DNA of 64,000 nt from Antennarius striatus (Eukaryota; Chordata; Actinopteri; Lophiiformes; Antennariidae), in the NCBI RefSeq assembly GCF_040054535.1, contig NC_090781.1, positions 5,028,501 through 5,092,500 of the forward strand, in the 5' to 3' direction. Below the pieces are notes generated by a model, which worked only from the letters and a program-made list of their open reading frames with translations, had not been told where the DNA came from and ran no database searches. This document shows, one piece after another, positions 1-21,600 of the stretch. Numbering within the stretch: the stretch's first letter is position 1; each line of letters opens with the position of its first letter. The translations under genes and the position numbers were made by a program.

Positions 1-8146
<8,146 letters not shown>

Positions 8147-11040
8147 GAGCGGACAGCAGAGCCACAACCTGGACGCTAGTGTTAGACCCTTCCTCACCCA
8201 CTACCACCAAGTACAGTTTCATAGAAAACTGAGAACAAAACGTTCAGACCATCATATGCACACACCCTCTATATATCACCTTCTGCTCTAACTGAATGTT
8301 GGACATAACATGGGTCATATGGTCTACAATACTGTAAAGTGAACCTCCTGATCCATGGAAGCGACAACACCTTTTAGGTTCTGCCATTGTCCTCCTTGGC
8401 TCATCATTGACACGCACTCCTCAGGAGATTTCTCACCACAATTTGACCACGTCCTTTCTTTGTGTTGGACACAATAGATAACAGCGTAACGCCTGATCTT
8501 CACTCACCTGTCACCTTTGCTCCATCATTGTAGAATCATATATGCTGTGTTCATGTCAGCTGCGAATACAGTAACAAGTGGAAGAGTTATTACGCTTTTC
8601 ATGAAGTTTAACTCATTTAACATTTTGACAACACATTTACATGTTTACAAGCATTTACAAGAAGAGTAATACAATTTTGGAAATGTTTTTGCTTATTTTT
8701 CTGAGTTACAAGAAATAATTCTTCTCTCCAGTCTACTGCAAGTGCAAAGTTAGCACCAGTAGCTTTTTAGATTAGCTTTGAATAACTTGGGCTTGATGCA
8801 GAGGCAAACAATTAGCCTATATTTATGCAAAGGTAAAACTTCTATTTTTGAAGTTCACTAACTAAAACATTACAGCGTTTTGATTAATGCATACAAAAAA
8901 ACTGTCATTTTGAGAGATGTGAGTTTTCTGCTTCAGCGTCTTGGCCAACGGCAGGCTGATATTAAGCATTCTTAATTGATGTATTGGTTGCTACCATTCA
9001 GGAGACAAGTTAAAGGTGGATAGATACAGTCTATCTATCCCCTTCTAGGCTTAATATTAATAAGCTAAGCTATAACTGGCCGGTAGTAGCTTTTTATTTA
9101 TCGGGCTATGAGAGAATTTTATCAATTTTTTTTATCTCATGAAAGCAAATAAGTACATTTCCCTGCTAGTCTGATCTGTTTCACACTGACAAACATTTCT
9201 TCAATTAGACCCACAATGGCAGCGTTGTTTATTTCTACATGGTCCAAACTTGTATTGTCTGGATATGCCAGTTACTCTAAGACAGCAGTGATGTAAGACC
9301 TTCACACAGCAATAGGTTAAGGTAACCCATGGCTGTGAAACGAAGACACAGGAACGCTTAGGTACAGTTGCAACATTTTGTCAGAGAAAAATGAAAGTCA
9401 AATGGAGGTGTATATTGCCCCCACCCCACCCACTCCCATTAACAAAACTGAGTCGAGACCAGCAGTTATGAGCAGCTAAATGTACTTATCGTATGGACCA
9501 GACCACAGCTATAAATCTGACAACTCCAAAGCTGCTGTTAAGGTGAGATAAAGATGACACTATATTCAAAATCTCACCTCCCACCTTGGTTCTCATCAGC
9601 CCTATCCATCCACCTACTCTAACAAAAAACCACCAAGTAGTCTTTTGTAAGGAAGAAAAAATCATATTGCTATGAAATTATGTACTATGTGATCATCATT
9701 ACATACTAAAGTATTGTCTTTTGTTTAATTTGTAGTTTTCATGTTGATTTTGTGCGGAACAAACTGTTTTAAAAAAGTTTTTACTGCTGCATGTTGGGAG
9801 GAGGCGATGGGTCGGAATCGATAAACTGATTCCATGAGGGGTCGCACCTGTTGACTCCGGGCCCTCGCAAGTCCACATGCTCTCTACATTGATGTACATG
9901 AATGAAGTTGAACGGAGTGAATGTAGACTGTCCACCATTTTAGCGAGTACTTGCGTCTTGTATTAGAATTCGGCATAAACAGATTGTTTTATGTTAACAT
10001 TTTATCAATGTCAAAAAGAAGAAAATGCTATGACCAGGTACCTGCCCTTCATTTTCACCATTTTAATCCTCTGCTTTACTTGACTGTTTCATTTGTGCTT
10101 CCCCACTTAATCCTTTACGACTCTTACTACAAACCCTGACCATTAGTGATGCACATAGGCTCTTAATATTATTAACTTCTGCCGTCTGCACTGTCAAGAG
10201 TTTTGGCAATACATGGTCTAATAAGTCGTGGACAATATTGTTTTCTGTTGGAGATGAATTGATCTCTTTTTTTTGACATCTGACAATCATCACTGTAATG
10301 TAACATAAGACAGAGTGGTTTGTATTGAAGTAGGCTGAGTATGTAGCGTAGACGGCGGTCAGAGCTTTGAATATGAGCGATCAGACCGTGCTGTCTCTGC
10401 AGAGGATTCGAGTTGTTGTACAGTTCACCGTGCCACCTGTAGGCGGCACTGTCTTCATTCAGACAGTTCCCGGTGGAGACTAGATTTTGTCAGTGCTTGA
10501 GATATAAATGCGATGAAATTGGATTTTTGACCAGAATGCACTTTTTAAAAAAATTTCTTGGGGTTGTAACTTATCCTTAGTTAGTTCCACAATTTGTTTT
10601 TGTGACATTGTAGCTTTGCCTGACCAGCTCTGTCGTCCTTTCACATTTCAATTTCTGAACCCTTTTTAAGATTTTGACCATTAAAAAAAATCAGGTTGAT
10701 TTCTTGTAAAAATTTTATTAATTGAAGTGTGTTTTTTGCCAGCTTTTGACAGTCCATTTTTTACCTGTGCATTTGTGATCAATCACATGGACAAATCGTT
10801 GTCCTTACAAATGTGTTACCAATGACACCATCAAGATATTTTTGTTTGTTTTAGTAGCCCTGCATAAGTCATTAATATCCTTTTCACTAAAAGGAATGGG
10901 TGGAAAATTCCAGCAGAAATTATGTTGAAATGAAAATGTGCCATTTTATTATAACACTATTCTTTGAAGGCAATTGAAAATACCTTTTTATTTTCTGTAG
11001 TATGTAATGTGTTACTATGCTAGTAAATAAAGTCAAACCC
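8147..11040 (+). other. crk: Probable crk 3' UTR
   Basis: About 2.9 kb after the crk stop contains no coding-like frame and almost no recognisable transposon. That is unusual for this window and fits a long untranslated region. It ends at a clean AATAAA near 11026. The extent is inferred; alternative upstream signals are possible. Confidence 0.5.
11026..11031 (+). terminator. Candidate polyadenylation signal for crk
   Basis: AATAAA in the context CTAGTAAATAAAGTC, 2.9 kb past the crk stop and about 1.5 kb before the ywhae start. It is the best-placed canonical signal before the MITE at 11693. Use of the site is inferred. Confidence 0.4.
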
Positions 11041-12577
11041 ATGACAAATGATTTGTTTAATGTATGGACTTTTGGATGTTTGTGAGTCACAACTGTCATA
11101 CATCTTAATTCACAATTTTAATGTGACATCAATGATCTAAAAGAGCTTCTTCATGCTGCATGTGACAGTTGCTTAGCTGGAGAGACGATGCCTACTTCTG
11201 CTCTTTTGCCATTTACCCAAAAGGAATGAAATGATCATCTGTATAAAACTAACATTTCTGGTCAATTATTTTTTATTTTCGATGGCTACAAGTTGGACAT
11301 GGGCTTATTCTGGTGGCTGCCTCAGATGATTTCTGGGGCATAACTCAATACTCATCAATATTATATAAACATGTACAAATTTCCCATGTATTTGAGAGAG
11401 GTCCTTTGAAATTATGGGAATGATAAATTTGTTTTTGAAAACTTAACCTTTTTCTCAGATATGAGCTTAACAAAAATATATACTGTATTATGAAACTTAA
11501 ATGACATTCTAAGGCTTTGATTAAATGTTCATGCAGAGGATCCTGAGTATCACATTGTTTTCATACTTATTTAAAAATTACAGCAATGAAAAATTAAAAT
11601 GATAAAAACTACTGACATTGAATTGCTTGTTTTTAATTGCTCAAAATTAATAGTGTCTGGTAATGTATTGTCAAAGAAAATGTTTTAAACTACAGTATTT
11701 TCCGCACTATAAGGCGCAGTGGACTATAAGGCGCATCTTCAATGAATGACCTATTCTAAAACTTTTTTTCATATACAGGTATAAGGCGCATGTAAGGCAC
11801 ACTTGGTTTTTTTGAGAAAAAGGCTTTTAAGTGTGCCTTACAGTGCGGAAAAAACTAATTCATTCTCTGCTGTATTTGTATGTGACTTGTCATAGGAGAA
11901 TGTAGTCAATTAATTACTTTAGTATTAATTAAAGGGTCATCAAAAGTTAATGTTAGGGTAATCTGTTTAAATATTTGTTTGAACAAGTAATTACAGGTCT
12001 ACAAAGGACCTCCACATGGAACACAAAGTGGCGTTTGCCTGGCGTTTCAACCATTTGTTAAGAGTAAGTTTTCTGAGTGATTATTTGTCCCTGGTTCAAC
12101 ATGTTGTCGACTGTATTCTGTTTGAATTGCTAAGGTATGTAAGTGCAGTAATTTGTCTTACATTTAAATATTTTTAGTTATTTCAAAAACAGATTGTCTT
12201 TAAATCCTAACAAGCACATATCTTGTACTTTTGATTAATCAAGTCGGTAGATTGGTTTGTCAACGTAAAGGAATACATTTGCGCGTAATTAACTAACTAT
12301 ATTATACCGAATTGTTTGTACAGATATTCTTACGATTTCTGTACAAATTTAAGTCACCGGAGACGTGATTCTTATATCTACTGTATGTGCAGTACGCGGA
12401 TGAAGCTAGTCGCCATCTTTACTCCATCCCAGCACAGCGCTGCCGGTGGGGCGGAACACCACTCATCGACCCATTTGATTTCGAGGAACCAGATAGACCT
12501 GACACACCACTGTCTTCACTTAAGAAATATTGTTTGAGTTCCTCGTTAACGTCACTGTACCTGCATCTCATTGCATA
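11041..12577 (+). other. crk–ywhae intergenic region, presumed ywhae promoter and 5' UTR at its end
   Basis: About 1.5 kb lies between the two genes and contains one MITE (11693-11857). The last 200 bases are more GC-rich and contain the start of ywhae transcription by inference. No TATA box is obvious at a fixed distance from a recognisable start site. Confidence 0.4.
11693..11857 (+). mobile_element. MITE with TATTTTCCGCACTATAAGGC ends
   Basis: The left end reads CAGTATTTTCCGCACTATAA after a TA, and the right end CAGTGCGGAAAAAAC before TA is its inverted, slightly decayed partner. Internal GGCGCAT and TATAAGGCGCATG repeats are typical of the same family seen at 26680-31553. The 165-base length and lack of coding frame make it non-autonomous. 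The flanking TA suggests a Tc1/mariner-like target. Confidence 0.75.
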
Positions 12578-12641
12578 ATGGGAGAGCGAGAAGACCTAGT
12601 TTATCAGGCAAAACTTGCCGAGCAGGCAGAGCGATATGACG
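12578..12641 (+). CDS. ywhae: ywhae coding exon 1
   Basis: It encodes residues 1-21 plus the first base of codon 22. The ATG at 12578 has G at +4. The donor is GACG|gtaagc at 12641/12642, phase 1. Intron 1 is 10.6 kb. Confidence 0.95.
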
Positions 12642-15600
12642 GTAAGCTATACTTTGCGGGTTTGTTCGGAATGGGACATATTAGCCGCAGGGTTGTTTTC
12701 TAATAGCTAACTAGCAAACGGTAACTAAGAAGCATTCAACTAGCGGTTAGCTTAATTTTAGCTATGGCTAGGAGAAAAGCAGACGATGCTACGACAGCTA
12801 ACTTTTCATTGACAAGACTGATGGTTCTTTGTTGGAAGAAACTATTTCAACAGCAAACAAAATCTAGTGTCATGGAGCCTATGTTTTTTGGGAAAGTTGC
12901 TTGGATATGACTAACAGCGGCTAACGTTAGCGAAGGGGCTACAACAAAATGGCGGATTATTGGAGCGTGAGCTGTCAGGGGTTACCTCCCCTGCACCACG
13001 CTAGTTCTTTAGCTTAACACTTCGGCTACTAGCACGGTGAGCTACTTTCGAAAACATGCCATGTCATGTTACTATCTCTGTAGATAAGTAATGTATAAAG
13101 TGTTTTGTTGGATCCTGTTACTGGTGTTAAGCCACTTTTATGACGACTGAAGCGGTAGCCCCTTTGAGCCCTCTGCGCTTTAGCAGTGAGGGGATTGGGA
13201 GGGCAGTTGTTCACTTGGGGGTGTTCCCCTGAAAGCAGGCTGAACGGATCGATTGGCGAGAATGAGTCCCACTTCCTCTCGGGAACACTTCGTCAGACTA
13301 TCGTATCATTAGAGGCTGTTTTTAGACCCCTGCTTTTGCCACCGATACATACGTTGCCCAGTAACACTAAGTGACTGTGCCATGACTCATCCATGGGATT
13401 TGGACAAAGTGTATTTACTGAGTGATTTATGCTTTACTGGCTACATGGTAATTTACAGGAATGTAATCGAATTAAATTTGTTACTCTGATTATCAGATGT
13501 TAACTAAATTAATTCCTGAAAGGGTTGCATTGACTGGAGTGGAGGAAGTTCCATCATACTTAAATCTGAGTCTCATTACACACTGAAGTGAGAAATTGGT
13601 CTGTCTGTGCTATCTCATAGCCTGAATATATTACTCAGAAAAACACTGCTTCCTTCTTTCAAAACAGTTCAACAATTCATAATTATTAATACGCAGGCTT
13701 TTTTCGGTATATGCAGTATGTATACATGCTCTTCTGGGGTATAAGCTGAATGCAAGTTAATTTTGCATGTTTTTTTCTACCACTGCTCTTAGGGAATTTC
13801 TAAAACATTTGATCAGTTCAAGAATGTGTCATTATATAAACAGGATACAAGGAAATGTATGGAACAAGATGTCATCACAGCATGATAATTCTTGACGAGA
13901 TTTTGAAGTTGCGTTGATGGTTGCTAGCTCAGAATATGGCCTACCTTACTGCTAGACACATCAAACTTCACCTCGGGAATGAACACACCCTTATCCGGGG
14001 AGAGGGTAATGTTCTTGTGCAGACATGACAGTCACTGTCAATTACTCCCGTCTCCCGTCGTTACATCATGAAACGAGCAGATTGTCAACGGCGTGTTTCA
14101 TGACTGTTTCACGAGTTTGTGGACTGTATAGTTGAGACGTGACCCATTTGTTTTCATCGTCAACGAGTTGGTAGGGTTAGTAGTAGGGGTGTCACTTTAA
14201 CGTGTTAATTAGATTACGCTGCAAATTAACGCGCTATAAAAATTAATGCAATTAATCGTGAGTGGCAAGTCAATGCGCAGATTTTAACTTTGGCCCATTG
14301 AGGGACCTGTAGGCTGCAGTGACACGACACTTCGTAACTGCGCCACTAGTCAAAAGCAGGGTGACTGACAACAGAGATGGACGCGACACAGGAGAGTGAG
14401 GCAAGCCCACTCGGACCTTTGGGCAGAAAGTTTATTTGTAAAAGGAACAAAGACGGGACTATTGCGGCGGCAGTGGCTCAGCAGTAGAGCAATTGTCTTG
14501 AAGACAGATCTCCCAGCCATCGGTGGTTCGAGTCCCACTCCCGCCAGGACATCCATCGTAGCATTAAAAATCTTTTTTTCCTGGTGTATTCTATTGATTA
14601 GTCATGCACTACAATTTTGTAATGTCCTAGAATTCAAATTCTTTATTTGGGGGCCTTCAGCAGGTATGAGATTAAAATGTGATTAATTAGATTAAATAAT
14701 TACAAATCCTGTAATTAATTAGATTAATTTTTTTAGCACTAGTTAGTAGTGATGTCCGAATGGTGCCCCATGGGTCTTCAAACTGTTTGTGACAATAGTG
14801 CCGAAAACCATTTCATTACTAAGCGCTTCAGAACGTGGGTGCCCTCTTTGGCAGGGTGACTGTACTGCTTCCACAAAACAATCGATAACCCCAGGAAACA
14901 GCGCTTTGACATTTCCTGTTTTGCAGACATTTTCTGAATTAAACTGAAAATAATTTAACGTACTAATCCTTGCTTGCTATATTGTAGCCTTTTAGGAAAT
15001 TGATTTATGATTATTCATCCTTGCAGGGTTCAGTAAAGGAATTAGAGACATAGATTACATGTTCATGCGTGTCTACGTAATATAACTATATACATGTGTG
15101 TTTGTGTGGGTGATTTAGATTGGAGGATTAGGGTCACTTGAAAAAAACAAGGTCTATATTGTTTGATAAAAGTTGGAACTGCAGGATGTCATCACAGCAG
15201 CACCACCGGCTTCATTCTCATGTCTGGCTCGGTAACGCCTCATCATTGATGACGTATTGTTACTGTACGTCAGGTGCTGGGAATAAAGCAAAGACTTCAC
15301 CTGCAAATTAAAAATGATCTGTGTGGTTTATTCTTTTCTACTGTGTGAGCAACAGAGTTTTTAAGAAATTAAAATCTACTTTGTTCGGTGGCACCAGTTC
15401 TAAGTATTCCCAGACTTAAGATCAAACATCATCACATACATTTTCCATGTTTGAAGCAGGCTTCAAAGCAGTGGTTCAGAACGAAACACCTACCGAGTCC
15501 GCGGCGTGTATTGTAGTGCCAAAACAAAAAGGAACTCACTTAGGGTTAGGGAGGACCACTATACATGTGTAGAGACCAGAAGAAAAATGTTTTTCATAAT

Positions 15601-18600
15601 AGGATCCCTTTAAAGATTATTTTTTGTTGGTATGTGTAAATGGTATGTTATTGGTACTTACCTGAATCCATAAACTGAGATGTTCTGTCAGGCGCTATTT
15701 TTTTCATCTCCCCACCTATATATACAGTATCCAAAATGCTCCTCGGGCACCTGACAAAAACGCTGTTTAAGTAACTACATATAGTTCTGTTAATGTATTC
15801 AGCTAACAGAACTAAATTCTTTTCCACTCTTTTGACAGGTGCCTTTTCCTTTAACGTTAACTCCTTTCCCAGTCTCACAAATATTTAGCTTTCTTTCTTT
15901 GACTGAAAAAGAGGAAAGAATTGCATCATTAAAAAGAGAAGTACCACTTAGCCAGAGCCAATGAATGTGGGGTATACAAAAAGTGTGGCCAATTAAACAA
16001 TGACTGCTTCGGCCAAAAAGGAAACTCGTATATTTGCGACGTTCATCCGTTTGCAAATAGCAAGGGGTTAAAACTTTTCTAAATGCTGTTGTACCGTTGT
16101 CAAAAAAATGGGCAAAACTCAACTAAAAAGGATGAAATCAAAGCTTCACTTTGCACTTTTATTAAGTTTCCTTCCAGCCTTGCTCATGTACGCAATCAAC
16201 AACCAATCTAATGCCAGAACAACAAGGAAACATGATCAGACCATCCGGTTGTGTTTCTGTCGTAGACTCTGTTGAGTTTATTAATGCTCCTCCGATGAAG
16301 AGCTGAATCCCTACTGTGATCTCATTCTGTACGGATGATTTTGAAAAGTCTCTACCAGCTTACAGACTCAACGGATGTCAGGATGGCGTCGGCACCATAG
16401 TAGACGTCCTGCTGTATTTGGTTCCTGGTGTCCAAAGCACAGGGTGTTTCCAACTCTCGAAAGTTAAATCATCAAAAACTTCAACTTTTATTGTTCTAAT
16501 AAAATGTAGTAATCGCTGTTCGGGTAGTAATCAAGAAGGAATATGCACTAGCATACATGACATCACCTTGTCTCACATTGTGTTGCATCAAAAGCTCGGC
16601 TAGCATCAGTTGGCTATTGTTTTGCTGGAGATCTCCATGTTAGCAGTGTAGCGTTAGCTCCATAGAGCAAGGTAACTATTTTTTTCAAATGTTTGGTATG
16701 AAGTCTGATACCATTGTTTTATCGTGGAATTTCCATGGGTTTCCCACTAGTAATTAGTAGAATGTAACATTCTGACACTAAAGTCAGTGCAGTATTCCAA
16801 ATACTGGGCTTGCGCTAGCCATTCGCCAAGTAAATTCCAGATTGGCTACAAGGTTTTTAGACTGTGTAGCCACAGTGGCGTTCTTATTTTTACGAAAAAA
16901 AAGCTAAAACTTACAACTTTTTCGCTCGGTAGCGCCGCTCACTAGCGCCGCTATTTCCGCTAGCGACGCTCGCTAGCGCGGCTATTTCCACATGCCGACA
17001 GAAAGAGCCGAAGTGACCCGAACGCTCCCGATCATTAAATATGCACTCAGGTCATAACCTCCTCTCGTCCAATGAAAAACAAAGATTCTTTTTTACAAGC
17101 TAAACCCATGAATTGGTGTACGACAAGGCGAGGACGATTGATCTAAATAAATTAAGAATTCAGTGTCATACAGTAGAATTTGTGTAAAAATACTAATTAA
17201 TCAGCAAATGGTGAATGCTGAGAGGGGTTAGGAGTGGTTACAGACCGATCAGAAGGTAAATGAAAGATATTATCAATACTTTTTTTTAGTCTTAGACTTT
17301 TGATCCTTATGACCGGCAGGACTAACCAGTGATGCATGTAAATGTGTATTCACCTTGCTTGCTATAATAGCAAGTAAAACTTACAAGTAAACATTGAGTA
17401 ATACCAGGAATCACATTTATTAAAATCAAAGTGTCTAAGTCAAAGTTAAAATGTCTTCTAGTCTAAGTAAAACTTTCACATAGTGAATGAAAGTTTTCAA
17501 TTGTTGAATCTCACATTTATACCTGTATAAAGAAATAAAGATAATTAAGTTTGAACTATTGACTTTAGTGTAAGATTTTGCCCTCAGAATGCAGGAAAAC
17601 AACCCCACTTTCTAAAAAATTTCCCAGGGGAGACCCCCCGGACCCCCTGTGGGGGGCTTTCCCCCCACACACACACTCCACAACAGGTGTAGTTTTGCAC
17701 CACCCAACAATTGAAAATTTGCATTCACTATGCAAAGATACATTGATACAAAATACTACTCAATGTTACCTTACAAGTTTTACTTGCTATTATAGCAAGC
17801 CGCTGTCTTGGACACAGGATGTGGCTTACTCAATTCGTTTACACTGAGCCACAGTGGCTCAGTAATACTAGCTCCTGGTGCAAGCCCAGAAATCGCGTAC
17901 TTCCTGTCATGTACGGGGTGAGATTCCATAGGTGTGATGTGCCAATCCGTATCGAGGCTTTGAAGCGTGTGCTCAGTAGGGGAGGTGGAGTTTCCTCTAA
18001 GCATGTATCGAGGCTTGCTTCATTTAAGGGAGGAGCTGAAAATGATGACATCCGAAGCCTCGCTATGCGGCTGATGCCGTGTAACTGACTCAGGAAGTGG
18101 TATGGAGTTTGACGTTTGTTCTGATAGCGACACAACGCCCTCGGGACGGCATGGTGTCGCAGTCTAGCGCCATCGCCGCACAGCAAGGCGGTTCCTGGCT
18201 CACGCCCCGCTCTGTTTTGCATGTATACGTCATACATTTTGTCAATTAATTATTTGGTCATACAGTCAACCCTCGGTTTTTGAACATAATCTGTTCCAGA
18301 AGGCTATTCGAAAAGCGATTTGTTCGAAATCTGAAATGAGTTTTCCCATTATAATTAATGTAAATGATTTTAATCCGTTCCAAGTCTTAAAAAACAACTT
18401 TTTCAAAGTGTTTTTTTGTATTTTATACCATAAATTGCACAGTATACTAGAGCTTACACTTTAACAAGTTAATTGGATTAATTAATTACAGAACAATTAA
18501 AATTAAAGCGCTATAAAAATTAACGCAATTAATTGCGAATGGCAAATTTGGCCCATTTAGGGACCCGTAGGCTGCAGTGATGTCACTTCCTACCTCCGCC

Positions 18601-21600
18601 ACTAGTCAAAGCAGAGTGACTGACAACAGAGATGGACACGACACAGGAGAGTGAGGCAAGCCCACTCGGACCTTTGGGCGGAAAGTTTATTTCTATAAAG
18701 AACAAAAACGGGACTATCAACAAAAATGCAGTGATTCTGCGCTGCCAATCTGCGCTGTAGACGTCTCCGTCATTCTGCCCCAGGGCAGCTGTGGCTACAG
18801 ATGTAGCTTAGCATCACCAAGTATGAATCAGGAGTGAATGAATAATGTACCGATGTAAAGTGTCTTTGAGAAAGCGCTTTATTATTATTACAGTACTGTA
18901 TTATTATTATTTGTACTTTTTGTAAAAGAATTTTCAAAACACCGAAGCAGCTCCAGCCTAGCACGTGTATTATTTTAATAAACTTTTTTTTTTTAAAAGA
19001 AGCACATTTTCATCAATTTCTCGAAGGAGAATCCTCTTCCATAAAAACGTCGGGTAGGTCGATTGGAGGTGTCGTCTCTCTAGCCATTCTCTTCGGTTGG
19101 GGAGACGTGGCCACAGGGTGTTCCTTCCTTTTCATAAAGAACCTATCTAGAGTCACTTGTTTTTCCCTATTTTTAGAACTTTACGGAAGTGGCTAATAAT
19201 AACATCATTAATCCATAAATGGCTCTACTGCTTGCGGCTTTATCTGGATGGTAAAGTTCCACAAATTTCTGGATAAAATTCCATTTAGCAAAAATATCTT
19301 TGATAATCAGCAGTAGAGGCATCCTTCCTTCCCTCATCCTGATCAGAAGACATCTCCTCTGTCAACTTCTTCTTCTGCTCTTCCTGAAGGTGCTGGAGTT
19401 CTTCTGTTGTCAGCTGACACAATGTTCATCGATTAGCTCCTCGACATCACTGTTGTCCATTTCTAACCCTAGATTTTGGCCCATCCTGACAATTTCGTCA
19501 ATAAGCTGAGTGTCCTCTAGGGATTCCTCTTCAAAATCAACATCAGCAGCTGTACTGGGACCAGCAACACTCCCCTCAAACTCTCGTTCCGTCACACACT
19601 CGGGCCACAATTTCCTCCATGCCGAATTCATCGTCCTGTGTGACACTTGGTTCCAGGCTTTGTCGATGAGGGTGATGCAGTGGTAGATGTTGAAATGATT
19701 TTTCCAAAAATCTCGAAGGGTTAGCTCTGTGTCACTAGTCACCTTGAAGCATCTTTGAAAAAGGAATTTGGTGTAGAGCTTCTTGAAATTTGCAATGACT
19801 TGCTGGTCCATGGGTTGAAGCAGAGGTGTTGTTTTAGCAGGAAGAAACTTGATTTTGACAAAATCAAATTCCTCTGTCAAGTCTTATTCCAAACCTGGAG
19901 GGTGGGCAGGAGCATTATCCATCACAAGACAACAGCGTAGTGGCAACTTATTTTCCTCCAAATATTTCTTGACGACCAGGGCAAACACCTCATGCACCCA
20001 CTCAGTACAAGTTTGTCTCATGTTTGACCTCCACATAACAGGCAATCTACCCTTGATTACATTATTAGCCTTAAATGCCCTTGAATTTTCAGAATGATAA
20101 ATGAGAAGAGGCTTTACTTTAAAATCACTGCTAGCATTGCCACACAACAAGACAGCCTATCCTTCATCAGTTTGTGGCCTGGCATCGACTTCTCACGTGT
20201 GATGTAGGTTCTTCGTGGCATTTTCTTCCAGAAAAGTCCAGTTTCGTCCATATTGAACACTCATTGGGGAAGATATTGCTAGGCCTTGATGTAATTTGCA
20301 AATTCCACTGTAAACTTTTCGGCAGCTTCCTTGTCCAAACTTACTGCCTCCCCATGACGAACAACGGAGTGTATCCCACTTCTTTTCTTGAACTTTTCAA
20401 ATCATCCTCTGCTTGCTTTAAAATCAAACCCTTCTGGAATAATGCTAGGATCTTTTTTTATTAAATCTTCATACAATTGTCTTGCTTTGGCAGAAATTGT
20501 ATCTTCAGTAACAGTATCGCCTGATAACTGTTTCTCGTTTACGAAAATCAGCAAAAGTTTCTCCACTTCCTCCAATACCTGTGGCCTTTGTTTGCTAAAA
20601 ATCCTAGATCATTTAGCCACATCGCTTGCTCTAAGCTGGTCTTTGTTTTTTAGGATGGTGCTTATCGTTGATTTCGCCATCCCGAACTCCTTCGCCAACT
20701 CAGACACAAGCACGCCCGATTCATATTTTGCTATTAATTCTTTTTTAAAGTCAATAGTTTTGCGCACTACTTTCCTCTTTCCTTCACCAGCTTTACCACT
20801 TGTACTTGCTTTCTTAGGACCCATGATTAGGGGCTAATATGCAATGCAAAACTAAAAATAATAGTTAATAACAGCGTAAATAACAGGTCTGCTCCGAACG
20901 AACTTGGAACACGAATGCGCTACGGAGGAAGCATCCTGGGTATTCGAGTTCGCTCGGCTCCTGAGTGAGTTGCGTTCAGGTACGCTCTGATTTTTTCGGT
21001 TTGGTCGAGAGTCGAATTTTTGGTCGAGTTCAGAAACGTAAAATTCCCGAATTTTCTGATTTGGTCGAGAACAGAAGCATTCGAAAACCGAGGGTTGACT
21101 GTATATTTTTTGTAGTACAGCCATTTCCAAAACCCAAAACAGATATCAGAATGGATCACACATGAAGACACAACAGCTGCCTTTAGTGGTATCCAAGGCC
21201 CAGGGGTGGTTTTGTGTGCGTATGAAGCGTCAAGAAATGAACTGTTACTCGAACCAGTTGCCTGAAATGGTTCAAAGACTAATGAGACTTCATCTCGCCA
21301 TCAATACCATATGCAGAACACCAGAGGAGAAGTGGCCAGGGGTACAGAACAACCTGGCACAGAACCAAAGCAGAAGCTACCTTAAAAGGCCTCAGGCTGA
21401 TCAGCCTGCTCAAGCACAGGTGTGGAGATGAGGAACAGGTGTGGAGACAAGACCCCATCCACCAGTTCAGTCCAGCTTCCTGCAATACGCCAGCACAGCA
21501 TAGCAACATGACACAAATACCACACCGTGACACTTCCCTTAGTATATATTCACATGGAGTACACTGCGTGAAAGCCTATGTAAGTGTGTACTCAGTTTTT

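Larger units (their letters stand above)
18263..21101 (-). mobile_element. Full-length, inactive Tigger/pogo-type DNA transposon
   Basis: The left end CAGTCAACCCTCGGTTTTTG is preceded by TA at 18261. The right end is its inverted copy, AAAACCGAGGGTTGACTG, followed by TA at 21102. TA target duplication and CAGTC…CCTCG ends are typical of the pogo/Tigger group. The reverse strand encodes a broken transposase (19410-20824). The part at about 18448-18890 carries another insertion, a hAT-like fragment. The element lies antisense in ywhae intron 1. Confidence 0.9.

Noticed and set aside
14466..14545. A functional tRNA-Ser(UGA) gene
   Set aside because: The anticodon stem has mismatches, the T stem is short, and the sequence sits inside a transposon; a SINE-like head is more likely.
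17839..18237. 132-codon reverse frame as a host gene
   Set aside because: It covers SINE-like and GAAGC-type repeat sequence and shows no conserved domain.
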